A DNA stretch of 32,971 bases from NCBI RefSeq assembly GCF_000227765.1, contig NZ_JH165159.1, positions 1,337,615 to 1,370,585 on the forward strand, written 5' to 3'. The translations under genes and the position numbers were made by a program. The notes below the pieces were generated by a model. That model did not search any database, was not told where the DNA came from, and worked only from the letters and a program-made list of their open reading frames with translations. Each line of letters starts with the position of its first letter. Within the stretch, counting starts at the first letter, position 1. The DNA comes from Neisseria wadsworthii 9715 (lineage in GTDB: Bacteria > Pseudomonadota > Gammaproteobacteria > Burkholderiales > Neisseriaceae). Below, piece by piece: positions 7,716-16,755 of this stretch.

Positions 7716-7732
7716 AACGGCTTCTTTCTTTT

Positions 7733-7744
7733 TTCAGACAGGCA
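7733..7744 (-). repeat. Single DUS upstream of rarA
   Basis: Exact, unpaired DUS in the divergent gap between rarA and the small lipoprotein gene. TATAAT-like hexamers on both strands nearby (7750-7755 minus, TACAAT at 7779-7784 plus) suggest divergent promoters, but neither has a convincing -35. Confidence 0.8.
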
Positions 7745-7829
7745 TTACCATTATATAACCTCACTATGCAACTTGCGGTACAATATGCGCCGACATTCCT
7801 TAACCATTTCCCATCGCCGAGGAGAAACC

Positions 7830-8210
7830 ATGAAAAAAATATTAGCAATTGCGTCAACGGTATTTTTTTTGAGCGCCTGCGCTGCCGACGGCAGCCTGCT
7901 GGGCGGTAATGCAGACACAGACAGCGCTGCCGGAGTGAGCAATGCCCTGCTTAACACTTGGCTGGATAATCAATGCCGCGTGGAATTGAATAACCGCAAC
8001 GAATGGCGCATAGTGGCTTTGGCGATGACCGCGGAAAAACAGCGTGAATGGGAAAACAAAATCTGCGGCTGCGTTACCCAAGAAGCGCCGAACCAGCTTA
8101 CCGCCACGGATCTGCTGCAATTGGGCACGCAATCAGGCCGCACCCAAGTTATCGCCGGCGTAACGGCCAAAACCGTTACCGCCTGCACCAAACGTTTGTT
8201 TAGCAAATAA
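7830..8210 (+). CDS. Small lipoprotein of unknown function
   Basis: The frame is open from upstream, but the start at 7830 is chosen because it begins a clean lipoprotein signal (MKKILAIASTVFFLSAC, lipobox LSAC with Cys17) and follows GAGGAG. The mature part of about 110 residues has four further cysteines, two of them in KICGCVTQEAP and one in VTACTKRLF, which may form disulfides in the periplasm. Conserved-looking segments are NTWLDNQCRVEL and EWRIVALAMT. I do not recognise a family. It is 41 bases upstream of thrC on the same strand and may be cotranscribed with it, although nothing in it suggests a metabolic role. Confidence 0.85.
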   Translation: MKKILAIASTVFFLSACAADGSLLGGNADTDSAAGVSNALLNTWLDNQCRVELNNRNEWRIVALAMTAEKQREWENKICGCVTQEAPNQLTATDLLQLGTQSGRTQVIAGVTAKTVTACTKRLFSK

Positions 8211-8251
8211 ACCAAAGCACAAAACCCACAACGGAATCCGGAAACAGAATC

Positions 8252-9667
8252 ATGAAATACATCAGCACCCGCGGCAATACCGCAAACAAACAGTTCAGCG
8301 AAGTTTTATTGATGGGCCTCGCGCCCGACGGCGGCCTGATGCTGCCCGAAAGCTACCCGCAAATCAGCGCCGAAACTTTGCAGCAATGGCGCAGCTTGAG
8401 CTATCCTGAGCTGGCCTTTCAAATCATGAGCCTGTTTGCCACCGATATTCTGGCGGAAGATTTAAAGAGCATTATCAATAAAACCTACACCGCAGAAACA
8501 TTCGGTAACCCCGAAATCACCCCTGTCCGCACCCTTAAAGACGGCATCAAAATCCAAGCCTTGTCCAACGGCCCGACGCTGGCGTTTAAAGACATGGCCA
8601 TGCAGTTTTTGGGTAATGCGTTTGAATATGTGCTGGCCAAAGAAGGCAAAAAGCTGAATATCATCGGCGCCACCAGCGGCGATACCGGCTCGGCCGCCGA
8701 ATATGCTTTGCGCGGCAAGCAGGGCGTAAATGTGTTTATGATGTCGCCCGAAGGCAAAATGAGCGCATTCCAGCGCGCACAGATGTTTAGCCTGCAAGAC
8801 GAAAATATCCACAACATCGCTGTGAAAGGTATGTTTGACGATTGCCAAGATATTGTGAAAGCGCTGCAAAACGATGCTAAGTTTAAAGAGACCTACAATA
8901 TCGGCACGGTCAATTCCATCAACTGGGGCCGTGTGTTGGCGCAAATCGTTTACTATTTTGCAGGCTATTTCAAAGCCACCCGGTCGAACGCGGAAAAAGT
9001 GAGCTTTTGCGTGCCTTCGGGCAACTTCGGCAATGTGTGCGCCGGCCATATCGCCCGTCAAATGGGTTTGCCGATCCACCGCCTGATTGTGGCCACCAAT
9101 GAAAACAATGTGCTCGACCAGTTTTTCAAAACCGGAGAATACCTGCCGCGCAGCGCCGAACACACTTATGTAACCAGTAGCCCTTCAATGGATATTTCCA
9201 AAGCCTCCAATTTTGAGCGCTTTGTGTTTGACTTAATGGATAGGGATGCTTCAGAAATTGAAACTTTGTGGGCGGAAGTGGGCAAAGGCAAAGGCTTCGA
9301 TCTGCATTTTATGCTCGATAAAATCCGCAACCAATACGGTTTTGTTTCCGGCAAGAGCCTGCATGCAGACCGGTTGGCGGTGATTAAAAGCGTGTATGAA
9401 ACCGACGGCGAGCTGCTCGACCCGCACACGGCAGACGGCGTGAAAGTAGCGCGCGAGCTGCGCGAAGCGGGCGAAACCATCGTGTGTTTGGAAACCGCGT
9501 TGGCAGCCAAGTTTGCCGACACCATTAAAGAAGCGGTCGGCAATGCGGTTATCCCGCGTCCGGCCGGTTTGAACGGCTTGGAAGATTTGCCTCAGCGCGT
9601 GCAGGTGGTGCCGAATAATCCCGATGTGGTGAAAATGATTATCCGGGAAACTTTGGAAAAAGCGTAA
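8252..9667 (+). CDS. thrC: Threonine synthase
   Basis: ThrC is the PLP enzyme that converts O-phosphohomoserine to threonine. The 471-residue product begins MKYISTRGNTANKQFSEVLLMGLAPDGG, the standard start of the long bacterial form. The PLP lysine is Lys113 in TLAFKDMAMQFLG. ATSGDTGSAAEYAL is the phosphate-binding block, and VPSGNFGNVCAGHIARQMGLP is another family signature. Length and frame are normal. A DUS hairpin 27 bases past the stop should end the transcript. Confidence 0.96.
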   Translation: MKYISTRGNTANKQFSEVLLMGLAPDGGLMLPESYPQISAETLQQWRSLSYPELAFQIMSLFATDILAEDLKSIINKTYTAETFGNPEITPVRTLKDGIKIQALSNGPTLAFKDMAMQFLGNAFEYVLAKEGKKLNIIGATSGDTGSAAEYALRGKQGVNVFMMSPEGKMSAFQRAQMFSLQDENIHNIAVKGMFDDCQDIVKALQNDAKFKETYNIGTVNSINWGRVLAQIVYYFAGYFKATRSNAEKVSFCVPSGNFGNVCAGHIARQMGLPIHRLIVATNENNVLDQFFKTGEYLPRSAEHTYVTSSPSMDISKASNFERFVFDLMDRDASEIETLWAEVGKGKGFDLHFMLDKIRNQYGFVSGKSLHADRLAVIKSVYETDGELLDPHTADGVKVARELREAGETIVCLETALAAKFADTIKEAVGNAVIPRPAGLNGLEDLPQRVQVVPNNPDVVKMIIRETLEKA

Positions 9668-9693
9668 ACGCCACCGTTTGGACTCGAATGAAG

Positions 9694-9755
9694 AATGCCT
9701 GTCTGAAAAATTTGGCTCCGCAGAAATCGGCATAGCGGGTTTTCAGACAGGCATT
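9694..9755. terminator. Inverted DUS pair after thrC
   Basis: Exact DUS at 9696-9707 and 9742-9753 form a 16-bp stem with a 30-base loop. It is the likely thrC terminator. The loop is longer than in the other DUS hairpins of the window. Between it and the Correia-like element at 9893, only short weak hairpins are visible (for example 9821-9839), with no gene. Confidence 0.65.
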
Positions 9756-9892
9756 AGCTCGTGTTGCAAGCTGGGCGGTATTTGGGGCCAAAATCCGTAT
9801 TTGCCGGGGCAAAATTTCCCGCAAGATATTCAATCTTGCTACGCTTTTGCCTTATACCTGTAAATTTTTTCTCAAAAAACCGCTACGCAAGC

Positions 9893-9999
9893 TATAGTCA
9901 ATCAACACATTTTTAATACAAGGCAGCAAGCCGCAGACAGTACGGGTAGTACGGCAAGGCGCAGCAACGCCGTAGTAAAAGTTAAGTTGATTGACTATA
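9893..9999. mobile_element. Correia-type repeat element (MITE)
   Basis: A 107-bp element bounded by inverted repeats TATAGTCAATCAAC (9893-9906) and its exact complement (9986-9999). The interior (GCCGCAGACAGTACGGG, TACGGCAAGGCG, CAACGCCGTA) matches my recollection of the Correia element core of pathogenic Neisseria, which has TATAGTGGATTAA ends and comes in forms of roughly 105 and 155 bp. The ends carry the TA dinucleotide usual for these insertions. It is 42 bases before the AraC-family gene, where such elements can supply promoter or RNase III processing signals. The terminal repeat differs from the classical one by a few bases. Confidence 0.8.
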
Positions 10000-10041
10000 A
10001 CGGACAACACGGCCTGAATTTACAACAAGGAGAATCCTTTT

Positions 10042-10854
10042 ATGCCGGAAAGGAATATCGCTTTTCGGGAACATTTGGCCCACACGGGCACGGTCATCCA
10101 ATACAACCGACTGCTGTGCACACACATTGCCATACATGAAGCGATGATTGTGCAGGTGCATTACGGTAAGAAGATTTTACGCTGGGCGGGCAAAGAGCAA
10201 ATTGTGCGGGCGGGAGAAGCGGTGGCTTTGGCCAGATGGCAGTCTTTCGATGTGTTAAACGAGCCGGATGCGCAAGCCGGCTATTATCAGGCCGAGTGGA
10301 TCGCTTTGGAGCAAAGAATGATTGAGCAGTTTACCGAGCAATACGGCCAAGCCGAGGCCGCGAACGATGTGTATCTGTTGCCGAAAAACGCAGATTTTTC
10401 CGCATCATTCCGACAAGCGGCTCATGCGGTTTCAGACAGGCATGTGCCGGACATGGTGGTGCAAACCCGTTTACAGGAATTATTGGCGTGGTTAAAACAT
10501 TACGGCACCGGCTTTCTGCCTTACCAGCGTATCGGGCCGGTACAGAAAATAACCCAAATCATCGCAGCCGACATTGGGCGCGAATGGTCGGCACAGGAAA
10601 TAGCGGTGCGATTGAATGTGAGCGAAGCCACATTGCGGCGCAAGCTTGCAGAAGAGCAGACTTCGTTCCGCCGTTTGCTTACCGATATTCGGATGACACA
10701 TGCTTTGACCCTGCTTCAGGTAACAGAACAGCCCGTTTCGCAAATTGCTTATGCGATGGGTTATGAAAGTCCTTCGCGGTTTACGGCACGCTTTAGGGAG
10801 CGTTTTGGTTTTGCACCTTCGGCCATCCGAAAGCAGCAGGAAAAAGGCGGCTGA
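10042..10854 (+). CDS. AraC-family transcriptional regulator
   Basis: The 270-residue protein has an N-terminal sensing domain (1-165) and a C-terminal AraC DNA-binding domain with two helix-turn-helix units: WSAQEIAVRLNVSEATLRRK and PVSQIAYAMGYESPSRFTAR, then FRERFGFAPSAIR. The DNA-binding half resembles the GadX/GadW-like branch rather than neisserial MtrA, whose N-terminus is different. The ribosome-binding site AAGGAG lies 9-14 bases before the ATG. A Correia-like element is immediately upstream and could influence expression. One exact DUS lies within the gene (10431-10442), read as SDRH. No adjacent gene reveals its target. Confidence 0.9.
   Translation: MPERNIAFREHLAHTGTVIQYNRLLCTHIAIHEAMIVQVHYGKKILRWAGKEQIVRAGEAVALARWQSFDVLNEPDAQAGYYQAEWIALEQRMIEQFTEQYGQAEAANDVYLLPKNADFSASFRQAAHAVSDRHVPDMVVQTRLQELLAWLKHYGTGFLPYQRIGPVQKITQIIAADIGREWSAQEIAVRLNVSEATLRRKLAEEQTSFRRLLTDIRMTHALTLLQVTEQPVSQIAYAMGYESPSRFTARFRERFGFAPSAIRKQQEKGG
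10431..10442 (-). repeat. DUS inside the AraC-family gene
   Basis: Exact DUS in coding sequence, translated as Ser-Asp-Arg-His in the linker region before the DNA-binding domain. Confidence 0.85.
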
Positions 10855-10874
10855 AAAGCCGCCTGTGGATTGAT

Positions 10875-11429
10875 TCAGCGTTGGTGTTCGACGGTAATCG
10901 CCGCCTTGCCCAAAGCATTGGCTTTGGTGAAGAAGCCGACCAAAGCCGGCGATGCGTCGGCTGTTACATTGGGTAAGCGGTCGACCTTTAAAGCAGTTAG
11001 TGTGATTTCATAACGGTGTTTCCGTCCTTCGGGCGGGCATGCGCCGCCATATCCGCCGGCGCCGAAATCGGTACGGGTTTGCAAGGCGCCTTCCGGTAAG
11101 TTTTTGCCGTCTGCCGTGATACCCGCGGGCAGTTTGCTGATATTCGCCGGGATATTGGCTACCACCCAATGCATCCAGCCCAAGCCTGTGGGTGCATCCT
11201 TGTCATAAACGGTTAACACGAAGCTTTTGGTGCCTTTGGGCGGATTTTTCCAGGAAAGTGCGGGCGAAAGGTTTTGGCCTGAGCAGCCGAAGCCGTAATC
11301 TTTACTTAAAACCTGTTGTGAAGAAAAACGACCGTTTTGCAGGTTGTCTGCGCTTAATGTGAACGGGCCGCCGGCCCATGCGGCGGAAGAACAAGCAATC
11401 ATCAGAACAAGCGGCAAGGTTTGTTTCAT
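10875..11429 (-). CDS. Exported YbhB/YbcL-type PEBP-family protein
   Basis: The protein belongs to the phosphatidylethanolamine-binding/Raf-kinase-inhibitor fold (bacterial YbhB/YbcL). Start at 11429 follows AGGAG and begins a signal peptide (MKQTLPLVLMIACSSAAWA, cleavage before GGPF); a longer in-frame start at 11504 would bury it. Family blocks: GFGCSGQNLSPALSWKNPP, SFVLTVYDKDAP, GWMHWVVANIP, GACPPEGRKHRYEITLTAL. The 184-residue length is normal for the exported form. Ligand and role in bacteria are not settled. A TATACT -10-like box is at 11466-11461 on the minus strand. It converges with the AraC-family gene. Confidence 0.88.
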   Translation of the reverse strand: MKQTLPLVLMIACSSAAWAGGPFTLSADNLQNGRFSSQQVLSKDYGFGCSGQNLSPALSWKNPPKGTKSFVLTVYDKDAPTGLGWMHWVVANIPANISKLPAGITADGKNLPEGALQTRTDFGAGGYGGACPPEGRKHRYEITLTALKVDRLPNVTADASPALVGFFTKANALGKAAITVEHQR

Positions 11430-11536
11430 GGTTTTCTCCTTTGCGATATATTGAAAAATCAGTATAAAAAGGAAATACCTTGAAAGATGTGCCGTTACGC
11501 TCAATCTCTGTGCCGTTTTGAAACGGCTGCAGATAT

Positions 11537-11589
11537 AAACAATGCCTGTCTGAAAACCAGCAGCATGGGTTTTCAGACAGGCATTGTTT
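11537..11589. terminator. Inverted DUS pair after adk
   Basis: Exact DUS at 11543-11554 and 11572-11583 lie in a 22-bp perfect stem (11537-11558 with 11568-11589), the longest in the window. It begins 13 bases after the adk stop codon on the minus strand and should terminate adk ahead of the PEBP-family gene. Confidence 0.85.
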
Positions 11590-11602
11590 GGTTAAGCCGG
11601 AA

Positions 11603-12274
<672 letters not shown>

Positions 12275-12358
12275 TTAATGTGGTGCTTGTTAGTATGGCT
12301 GTGAAACCCAATGATCGGGCTTTTTAGCTTGCATCATCAGGTTTAGGGTTATCAGGGG

Positions 12359-13117
12359 TTAGTTTGCTGCGAACACGGCGCGCACACGATCCAAATCTTC
12401 TTGCGTATCAACGCCTGCGGCGGGTGCTTCTTTTGCAATGCCTACGGCAATCTGGTGCCCGTGCCACAATACTCGGAGCTGCTCCAGCGATTCGATATGC
12501 TCAATCGGCGAATCGGCCATTTGGGCGTAGCTTTGCAAGAAGCCTGAGCGGTAGGCGTAGATGCCGATATGGCGCAGCGGTGCGGCTTTCGGCAAGGCGG
12601 TTGAGCCTTCGCGCATACTGTCGCGCGGATAGGGAATCGGGGCACGGCTGAAATAAAGCGCGTTGTGGTTTTTATCAAGCACGACTTTCACGACGTTCGG
12701 ATTCATGAATTCTTCAAAGTTATGGATTTCGTGCGCGGCGGTCGCCATTTGTGCGTTGTTTTCCAACAGAATTTCCGCAGTGCGGTTAATCAGGTCCGGC
12801 GCTATCAGAGGCTCGTCGCCCTGCACGTTTACGACGATGGTGTCGTGGGGCAGGCCGAGTTTTTCTGCAGCTTCCGCCAAGCGGTTGGTGCCGCTTTCGT
12901 GACTGGCGGACGTCATCACGGTTTCTATGCCGTGCGCTTGGCAGGCGGCTTGAATGTCGGGATGGTCTGTGGCAACGATAATGCGCCCCGCTGCGCTTTT
13001 GCGCGCTTGTTCGGCCACGCGCACGACCATGGGTTTGCCGTGAATGTCGGCCAACGCTTTATTGGGTAGGCGGGAAGAGGCTAAACGGGCGGGGATGATA
13101 ACGACAAACTGAGTCAT
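12359..13117 (-). CDS. kdsB: 3-deoxy-manno-octulosonate cytidylyltransferase (CMP-Kdo synthetase)
   Basis: KdsB activates Kdo with CTP to give CMP-Kdo, the donor for the inner core of lipooligosaccharide. The 252-residue sequence starts with the nucleotide-binding [19 protein letters not shown], then [18 protein letters not shown] (metal site) and [10 protein letters not shown], all family signatures. Its ATG overlaps the stop codon of the Trm112-like gene (ATGA at 13114-13117), so the two are translationally coupled. With lpxK further upstream, this forms an LPS-related cluster. Confidence 0.96.
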   Translation of the reverse strand: MTQFVVIIPARLASSRLPNKALADIHGKPMVVRVAEQARKSAAGRIIVATDHPDIQAACQAHGIETVMTSASHESGTNRLAEAAEKLGLPHDTIVVNVQGDEPLIAPDLINRTAEILLENNAQMATAAHEIHNFEEFMNPNVVKVVLDKNHNALYFSRAPIPYPRDSMREGSTALPKAAPLRHIGIYAYRSGFLQSYAQMADSPIEHIESLEQLRVLWHGHQIAVGIAKEAPAAGVDTQEDLDRVRAVFAAN

Positions 13118-13296
13118 GCGTGCAGCTCTTCTTCGGTTAGGGGACGGGCTTCGTTTTCCAGCATGTAGGGGATGCCGTCTTTAATCGGATAGGCCAACTT
13201 GCTTTGACGGCACCACAATTCCTGCAAGTCGGCTTTGTATTCCAAAGGCGCTTTGCTGACGGGGCAGACTAGGATGTCGAGGAATTTTTTTTCCAT
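13114..13296 (-). CDS. Trm112/YcaR-family small protein
   Basis: A 60-residue protein starting [20 protein letters not shown], with the second half [22 protein letters not shown]. This is the YcaR/Trm112 fold, a small zinc-ribbon-like domain; like many bacterial members it keeps only two cysteines. In eukaryotes and archaea Trm112 activates methyltransferases; the bacterial role is not well defined. Its place between lpxK and kdsB is conserved in many proteobacteria. The stop overlaps the kdsB start by four bases. Confidence 0.9.
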   Translation of the reverse strand: MEKKFLDILVCPVSKAPLEYKADLQELWCRQSKLAYPIKDGIPYMLENEARPLTEEELHA

Positions 13297-13309
13297 TGAG
13301 ATTGCTTTC

Positions 13310-13843
13310 TTAATTACAAACGTTTTTGCCGCAGACGATTTGACTGATGTCGCGTTTTAGTTTCGGGCCGTATTTTTGATCGAATTTGTTAAAATCACGT
13401 TCGAAAACGGCGGGGATGGTGGTCATCACGGCTTCCATATATTGGGATGTTTTGGCGTTGATGGATTGGCCGATGGGTGTGCTGTAAAAGGAGATCAGGG
13501 TGTCGACTTCTTCTTGGGTGTAGATGGTGCGGATGCTTTGGACGGTCAGGCGGCGGATTTCGGCACGCGTTTTTTTGTTGTCCAGATCTTTAGTCATCTT
13601 TTGGATATATTGGTCGACTTTGGCTTTTACGGCATCTTGTTTTTCCGCCGGCACTTGCTCAAGGGCTTGTTTCAATACAAGGGTTTGGGAGGCGATTGCA
13701 GGTATGCTTTTGAACGAATCATCCATCAGCTTATCGAATTGCTGCACTTCCAATAAGCGTTCCAGCGAGGCATCGCTTGGGGTGACGGCATAAGTGAAGT
13801 TGGCGGCAAATAAAAAAGTGGTTAAGGCTAATGCTTTTTTCAT
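13310..13843 (-). CDS. DUF2059-type exported protein
   Basis: A 177-residue protein with a signal peptide ([19 protein letters not shown]) and a helical mature part. The block [25 protein letters not shown] is the typical DUF2059 segment, followed by [10 protein letters not shown]. Two cysteines near the end (IVCGKNVCN) may form a disulfide. The frame is open further upstream to 13942, but that region is the end of lpxK, and GAGAGAG lies before the ATG at 13843. It sits 2 bases after the lpxK stop and 13 bases before the Trm112-like gene, so it is in the same operon. Function is unknown. Confidence 0.88.
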   Translation of the reverse strand: MKKALALTTFLFAANFTYAVTPSDASLERLLEVQQFDKLMDDSFKSIPAIASQTLVLKQALEQVPAEKQDAVKAKVDQYIQKMTKDLDNKKTRAEIRRLTVQSIRTIYTQEEVDTLISFYSTPIGQSINAKTSQYMEAVMTTIPAVFERDFNKFDQKYGPKLKRDISQIVCGKNVCN

Positions 13844-13845
13844 GG

Positions 13846-14886
13846 TTATAACTCTCTCTCTCCGGATGGTTGTAATTGTAAATGCTGGATCACAAATGAT
13901 GCCAGGTCGGGTTCGATTATCGCACAAACAGGTAAAACCCACACATTTTCCAAATGCCTGTCTGAAAGTTTTACGGCATCTTTTTCGGTAATCACAATTA
14001 TATCTGCTTTTGGAAATTCAAACTGCGAAATATCCGCATGGTCGGGCAGGGCTAGGGTTTGGCTGAGTTTCAGGCCCATGCCGGTAAGGGTGTTGAAAAA
14101 ACGCTCGGGTTTGGCGATGCCTGCGGCGGCGATGATCTTGGCGTTTGCCGTGTCGCCGGGGTTTAGCTTTTGCTGCGGATTGCCGAGGCGATAAATCGGC
14201 TGTGTTTCCAGGCGGCTGAAAAACAAAGGATGGTTTTCAGACAGGCATGGTACACGGGTGTGAGCGCTGCCGCCGCTGATTAATACGGCATCGGCCGAAG
14301 CGAGGCGGGACAAAGGTTCGCGCAGATTGCCGTTGGGTAGCAGATCCAAATCACGGCGGTCGGCATCGGCAGCGGGAAACACGATGATTTCCATGTCGCG
14401 CGCCAGGACATAGTGCTGCAAGCCGTCGTCGGCCACGATTAAATCGAGATTCGGATAAGCTGCCAATAAAGCTTTTCCGGCTTCGACGCGCTTGGCGGCT
14501 ACGGCGGTGGGCGCGCCGGTTTGGCGGTAGAGCAGCAGTGGCTCGTCGCCTGCATCTTGGGCGGTACTGTCGGGAGTTAACACATGCACTGCGTTGTTTT
14601 GCCTGCCGTAGCCGCGGCTGATAATGCCTGTCTGAAAACCACGCTGTTGTAACTCGGTTACCAAAGCGGCAACCACGGGTGTTTTGCCGGCGCCCCCCAC
14701 GTGGATATTGCCCACAATTATCAGCGGCACGGCCAATTTTTCGCTGGCGGTTTTGCCGGAAAGGTAGCGCTGCCGCCTGCGCGCCGCTATCAGGCCGAAC
14801 AGACGCGACAAAGGGCTGAGCAGGAAGCTGAGCCACGGTTTGGGGCGTTGCCAGTGGTGTTCGATAATCTGATGCAGTTTCGGCAT
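13846..14886 (-). CDS. lpxK: Tetraacyldisaccharide 4'-kinase
   Basis: LpxK phosphorylates the 4' position of the lipid A precursor at the inner membrane. The 346 residues show an N-terminal membrane-associating region ([20 protein letters not shown]), the P-loop [29 protein letters not shown], the DDGLQHY motif and [10 protein letters not shown]. Three exact DUS lie within the gene, each read in a different way: SDRH, CLSEN and FQTGI. It heads the lpxK / DUF2059 / Trm112-like / kdsB run on the minus strand. Length is at the upper end of the normal range. Confidence 0.95.
   Translation of the reverse strand: MPKLHQIIEHHWQRPKPWLSFLLSPLSRLFGLIAARRRQRYLSGKTASEKLAVPLIIVGNIHVGGAGKTPVVAALVTELQQRGFQTGIISRGYGRQNNAVHVLTPDSTAQDAGDEPLLLYRQTGAPTAVAAKRVEAGKALLAAYPNLDLIVADDGLQHYVLARDMEIIVFPAADADRRDLDLLPNGNLREPLSRLASADAVLISGGSAHTRVPCLSENHPLFFSRLETQPIYRLGNPQQKLNPGDTANAKIIAAAGIAKPERFFNTLTGMGLKLSQTLALPDHADISQFEFPKADIIVITEKDAVKLSDRHLENVWVLPVCAIIEPDLASFVIQHLQLQPSGEREL
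13955..13966 (+). repeat. DUS inside lpxK (1)
   Basis: Exact DUS, read in lpxK as Ser-Asp-Arg-His near the C-terminus ([10 protein letters not shown]). Confidence 0.85.
14236..14247 (-). repeat. DUS inside lpxK (2)
   Basis: Exact DUS, read in lpxK as Cys-Leu-Ser-Glu-Asn ([10 protein letters not shown]). Confidence 0.85.
14635..14646 (+). repeat. DUS inside lpxK (3)
   Basis: Exact DUS, read in lpxK as Phe-Gln-Thr-Gly-Ile ([14 protein letters not shown]), immediately before a conserved motif. Confidence 0.85.
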
Positions 14887-14971
14887 AACGGTTCGCGTTT
14901 AACAAGATGGTGGCAAATTTTAAACGCGGGTTGGGGCAATGGCAATGTTATGTGCGGCTTGCCGGTGAGAA

Positions 14972-14999
14972 TGCCTGTCTGAAAACATTCAGACAGGGC
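14972..14999. repeat. DUS with an imperfect inverted partner, divergent region
   Basis: An exact DUS (14972-14983) is followed after four bases by an incomplete inverted copy (14988-14999, last two bases changed), giving a 10-bp stem. It lies between the divergent lpxK and rdgC starts, so it is not downstream of either gene. A TATAAT at 15030-15035 is a possible rdgC -10 box, with no good -35. Confidence 0.7.
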
Positions 15000-15074
15000 G
15001 TGCGCTGGAACGATGGGGCTGATTCGCTATATAATTGCGCGTTTTATAAACCCTTTATTTAGGAAATCTGCGCC

Positions 15075-15974
15075 ATGTGGTTCAAACAAATCAGTTTTTA
15101 TCCCCTTAATCAAGACAAGCTGCCCGAATTGGAAACGCTTTCGGCCAAGCTTGAAGAAGCAGAATTTGCACCCTGCACGGGATTGGACTGGTTTAGCGAA
15201 GGCTTTGCCGCGCCGGTTTCGTTTTCGCCGGAAGCCGTGTTCCCTGCTGATTACACTTGGCGCGTGGCTTTAAAAAAAGAAGAGAAAGTTTTGCCCGCCG
15301 GTGTGATTCGCGATATTTTGGACGAAAAAGTAGCCGAAATTCAAAACAATGAAGCACGCAATGTGGGCCGAAAAGAAAAACAGGAATTAAAAGAACAGAT
15401 TACCGATGATTTGCTGCCGCGCGCATTTACCCGTTCGAGCCGCACACAGGCAATTTTTGATACCAAACACGGCTATCTGTTGGTTAATAATGCTTCTGCC
15501 GCCAAAGCCGAAGGCATGTTAACCAAACTGCGCGAGGCGCTGGGCGGTTTGGAAGCTAGTTTGCCGAACACCAAACAATCGCCCTCCAGCCTGATGACGG
15601 AATGGCTCTTGCGCGGGGCCTGCGAAGGTGGCTTTGAATTGGACAGTGATTGTGAATTGAAAGGCACGGGCGATGTGGCGCCTACGGTAAAGGTTTCGAA
15701 ACAGGATTTGACCGCGGATGAAGTGGTGCAGCATGTGAAAAACGGTAAAACCGTTACCCAGCTCGGCTTGGTGTGGCGTGAGCAAATCGCCTTTATCCTC
15801 ACGCAGGATTTCGCGCTCAAGCGGATTCAATATCTGGATGTGATGCAGGAAGAAGCGGAAAGCCACGGCGATGATGCCGCAAGCCTTACTTTTGCTTCGC
15901 AGATTTTGATGACGGAAGCCGTCAGCACGATGTTGGATGAGCTGGTGGGCTATTTGGGAGGCTGGCAGGAATAG
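15075..15974 (+). CDS. rdgC: Recombination-associated protein RdgC
   Basis: RdgC is a ring-shaped DNA-binding protein that modulates RecA; in Neisseria it is needed for efficient pilin antigenic variation. The 299-residue product (E. coli 303) begins MWFKQISFYPLNQ and has the family blocks GLDWFSEGFAAPVSF, RDILDEKVAEIQ, VGRKEKQELKEQITDDLLPRAF, and near the end LVGYLGGW. Start has AGGAAA upstream (15061-15066). It is followed 30 bases later by dcd on the same strand, probably in one transcript. Confidence 0.94.
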   Translation: MWFKQISFYPLNQDKLPELETLSAKLEEAEFAPCTGLDWFSEGFAAPVSFSPEAVFPADYTWRVALKKEEKVLPAGVIRDILDEKVAEIQNNEARNVGRKEKQELKEQITDDLLPRAFTRSSRTQAIFDTKHGYLLVNNASAAKAEGMLTKLREALGGLEASLPNTKQSPSSLMTEWLLRGACEGGFELDSDCELKGTGDVAPTVKVSKQDLTADEVVQHVKNGKTVTQLGLVWREQIAFILTQDFALKRIQYLDVMQEEAESHGDDAASLTFASQILMTEAVSTMLDELVGYLGGWQE

Positions 15975-16004
15975 CGATGTTATTTGACAGATAAAGGAAA
16001 ACCT

Positions 16005-16571
16005 ATGAGTATTAAATCCGATAAGTGGATACGCCGCATGAGCGAGCAACACGGTATGATTGAGCCGTTTGAGCCGAATCAGGTTAAAGAAGTCAACGGC
16101 CAGAAAATCATCTCTTACGGCACATCAAGCTATGGTTACGATATCCGGTGCGCCAATGAATTCAAGATTTTCACCAATATCAACAGCACGATTGTCGACC
16201 CGAAAAATTTCGATCCGAAAAACTTCGTAACCGTGGAAGACGATTGCTGCATCATCCCGCCGAATTCCTTCGCATTGGCACGCACGGTGGAATATTTCCG
16301 CATTCCACGCAATGTGTTAACCGTTTGCTTGGGCAAATCCACTTACGCGCGCTGCGGTATCATTGTGAACGTTACGCCGTTTGAACCGGAATGGGAAGGT
16401 TATGTAACGCTCGAGTTTTCCAACACCACGCCGCTACCTGCCAAAATTTACGCGGGCGAAGGCGTGGCGCAAGTGCTGTTTTTTGAGAGCGACGAAGTGT
16501 GCGAAACATCCTATAAAGACCGTAAAGGCAAATATATGGGGCAAACGGGTGTAACTTTGCCGAAAATATGA
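16005..16571 (+). CDS. dcd: dCTP deaminase
   Basis: Dcd converts dCTP to dUTP, feeding dTMP synthesis. The 188-residue product starts [22 protein letters not shown]. Signature blocks are [13 protein letters not shown], the nucleotide-binding [19 protein letters not shown] and the catalytic region [18 protein letters not shown], including the Glu of GEGVAQ. An in-frame TTG at 15984 would add seven residues, but the ATG at 16005 follows AAAGGAAA and gives the usual length. Confidence 0.96.
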   Translation: MSIKSDKWIRRMSEQHGMIEPFEPNQVKEVNGQKIISYGTSSYGYDIRCANEFKIFTNINSTIVDPKNFDPKNFVTVEDDCCIIPPNSFALARTVEYFRIPRNVLTVCLGKSTYARCGIIVNVTPFEPEWEGYVTLEFSNTTPLPAKIYAGEGVAQVLFFESDEVCETSYKDRKGKYMGQTGVTLPKI

Positions 16572-16615
16572 TTGATGTAGTAACTGACTGTAATCAACTC
16601 ACTTACATAACAACA

Positions 16616-16648
16616 CCGTCATACTTGGGCTTGACCCGAGTATGACGG
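16616..16648. repeat. Small palindromic repeat, possible dcd terminator
   Basis: A 14-bp stem (16616-16629 with 16635-16648, one T-G pair) encloses a CTTGA loop; the core reads TTGGGCTTGACCCGA. It is 44 bases after dcd and is followed by GTTTTTAG. Related sequences occur at 32514-32539 and 32563-32592, so it appears to be a dispersed repeat. Confidence 0.6.
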
Positions 16649-16693
16649 GTGTACTGTTTTTAGTCGATTCACCATAACTTATCTTCCAGCCAA

Positions 16694-16735
16694 ACAAATG
16701 CCTGTCTGAAAAATGGTTTTCAGACAGGCATTTGT
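16694..16735. terminator. Inverted DUS pair between dcd and pqiC
   Basis: Exact DUS at 16699-16710 and 16719-16730 lie within a 19-bp stem with an ATGG loop. The flanking genes converge, so it can terminate both. Confidence 0.85.
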
Positions 16736-16755
16736 ATACTTGCTCTACGTCAATA

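Noticed and set aside
9678-9863. A 61-codon frame after thrC
   Set aside because: It reads through the DUS hairpin, has no ribosome-binding site and resembles nothing.
10042-10854. AraC-family gene as mtrA, activator of mtrCDE
   Set aside because: Its N-terminal domain differs from gonococcal MtrA as I recall it, and it is 13 kb from mtrCDE.
12300-12358. Possible kdsB terminator (AAGCCC..GGGTTT)
   Set aside because: The stem is short and imperfect and the T-run is weak; not enough to annotate.
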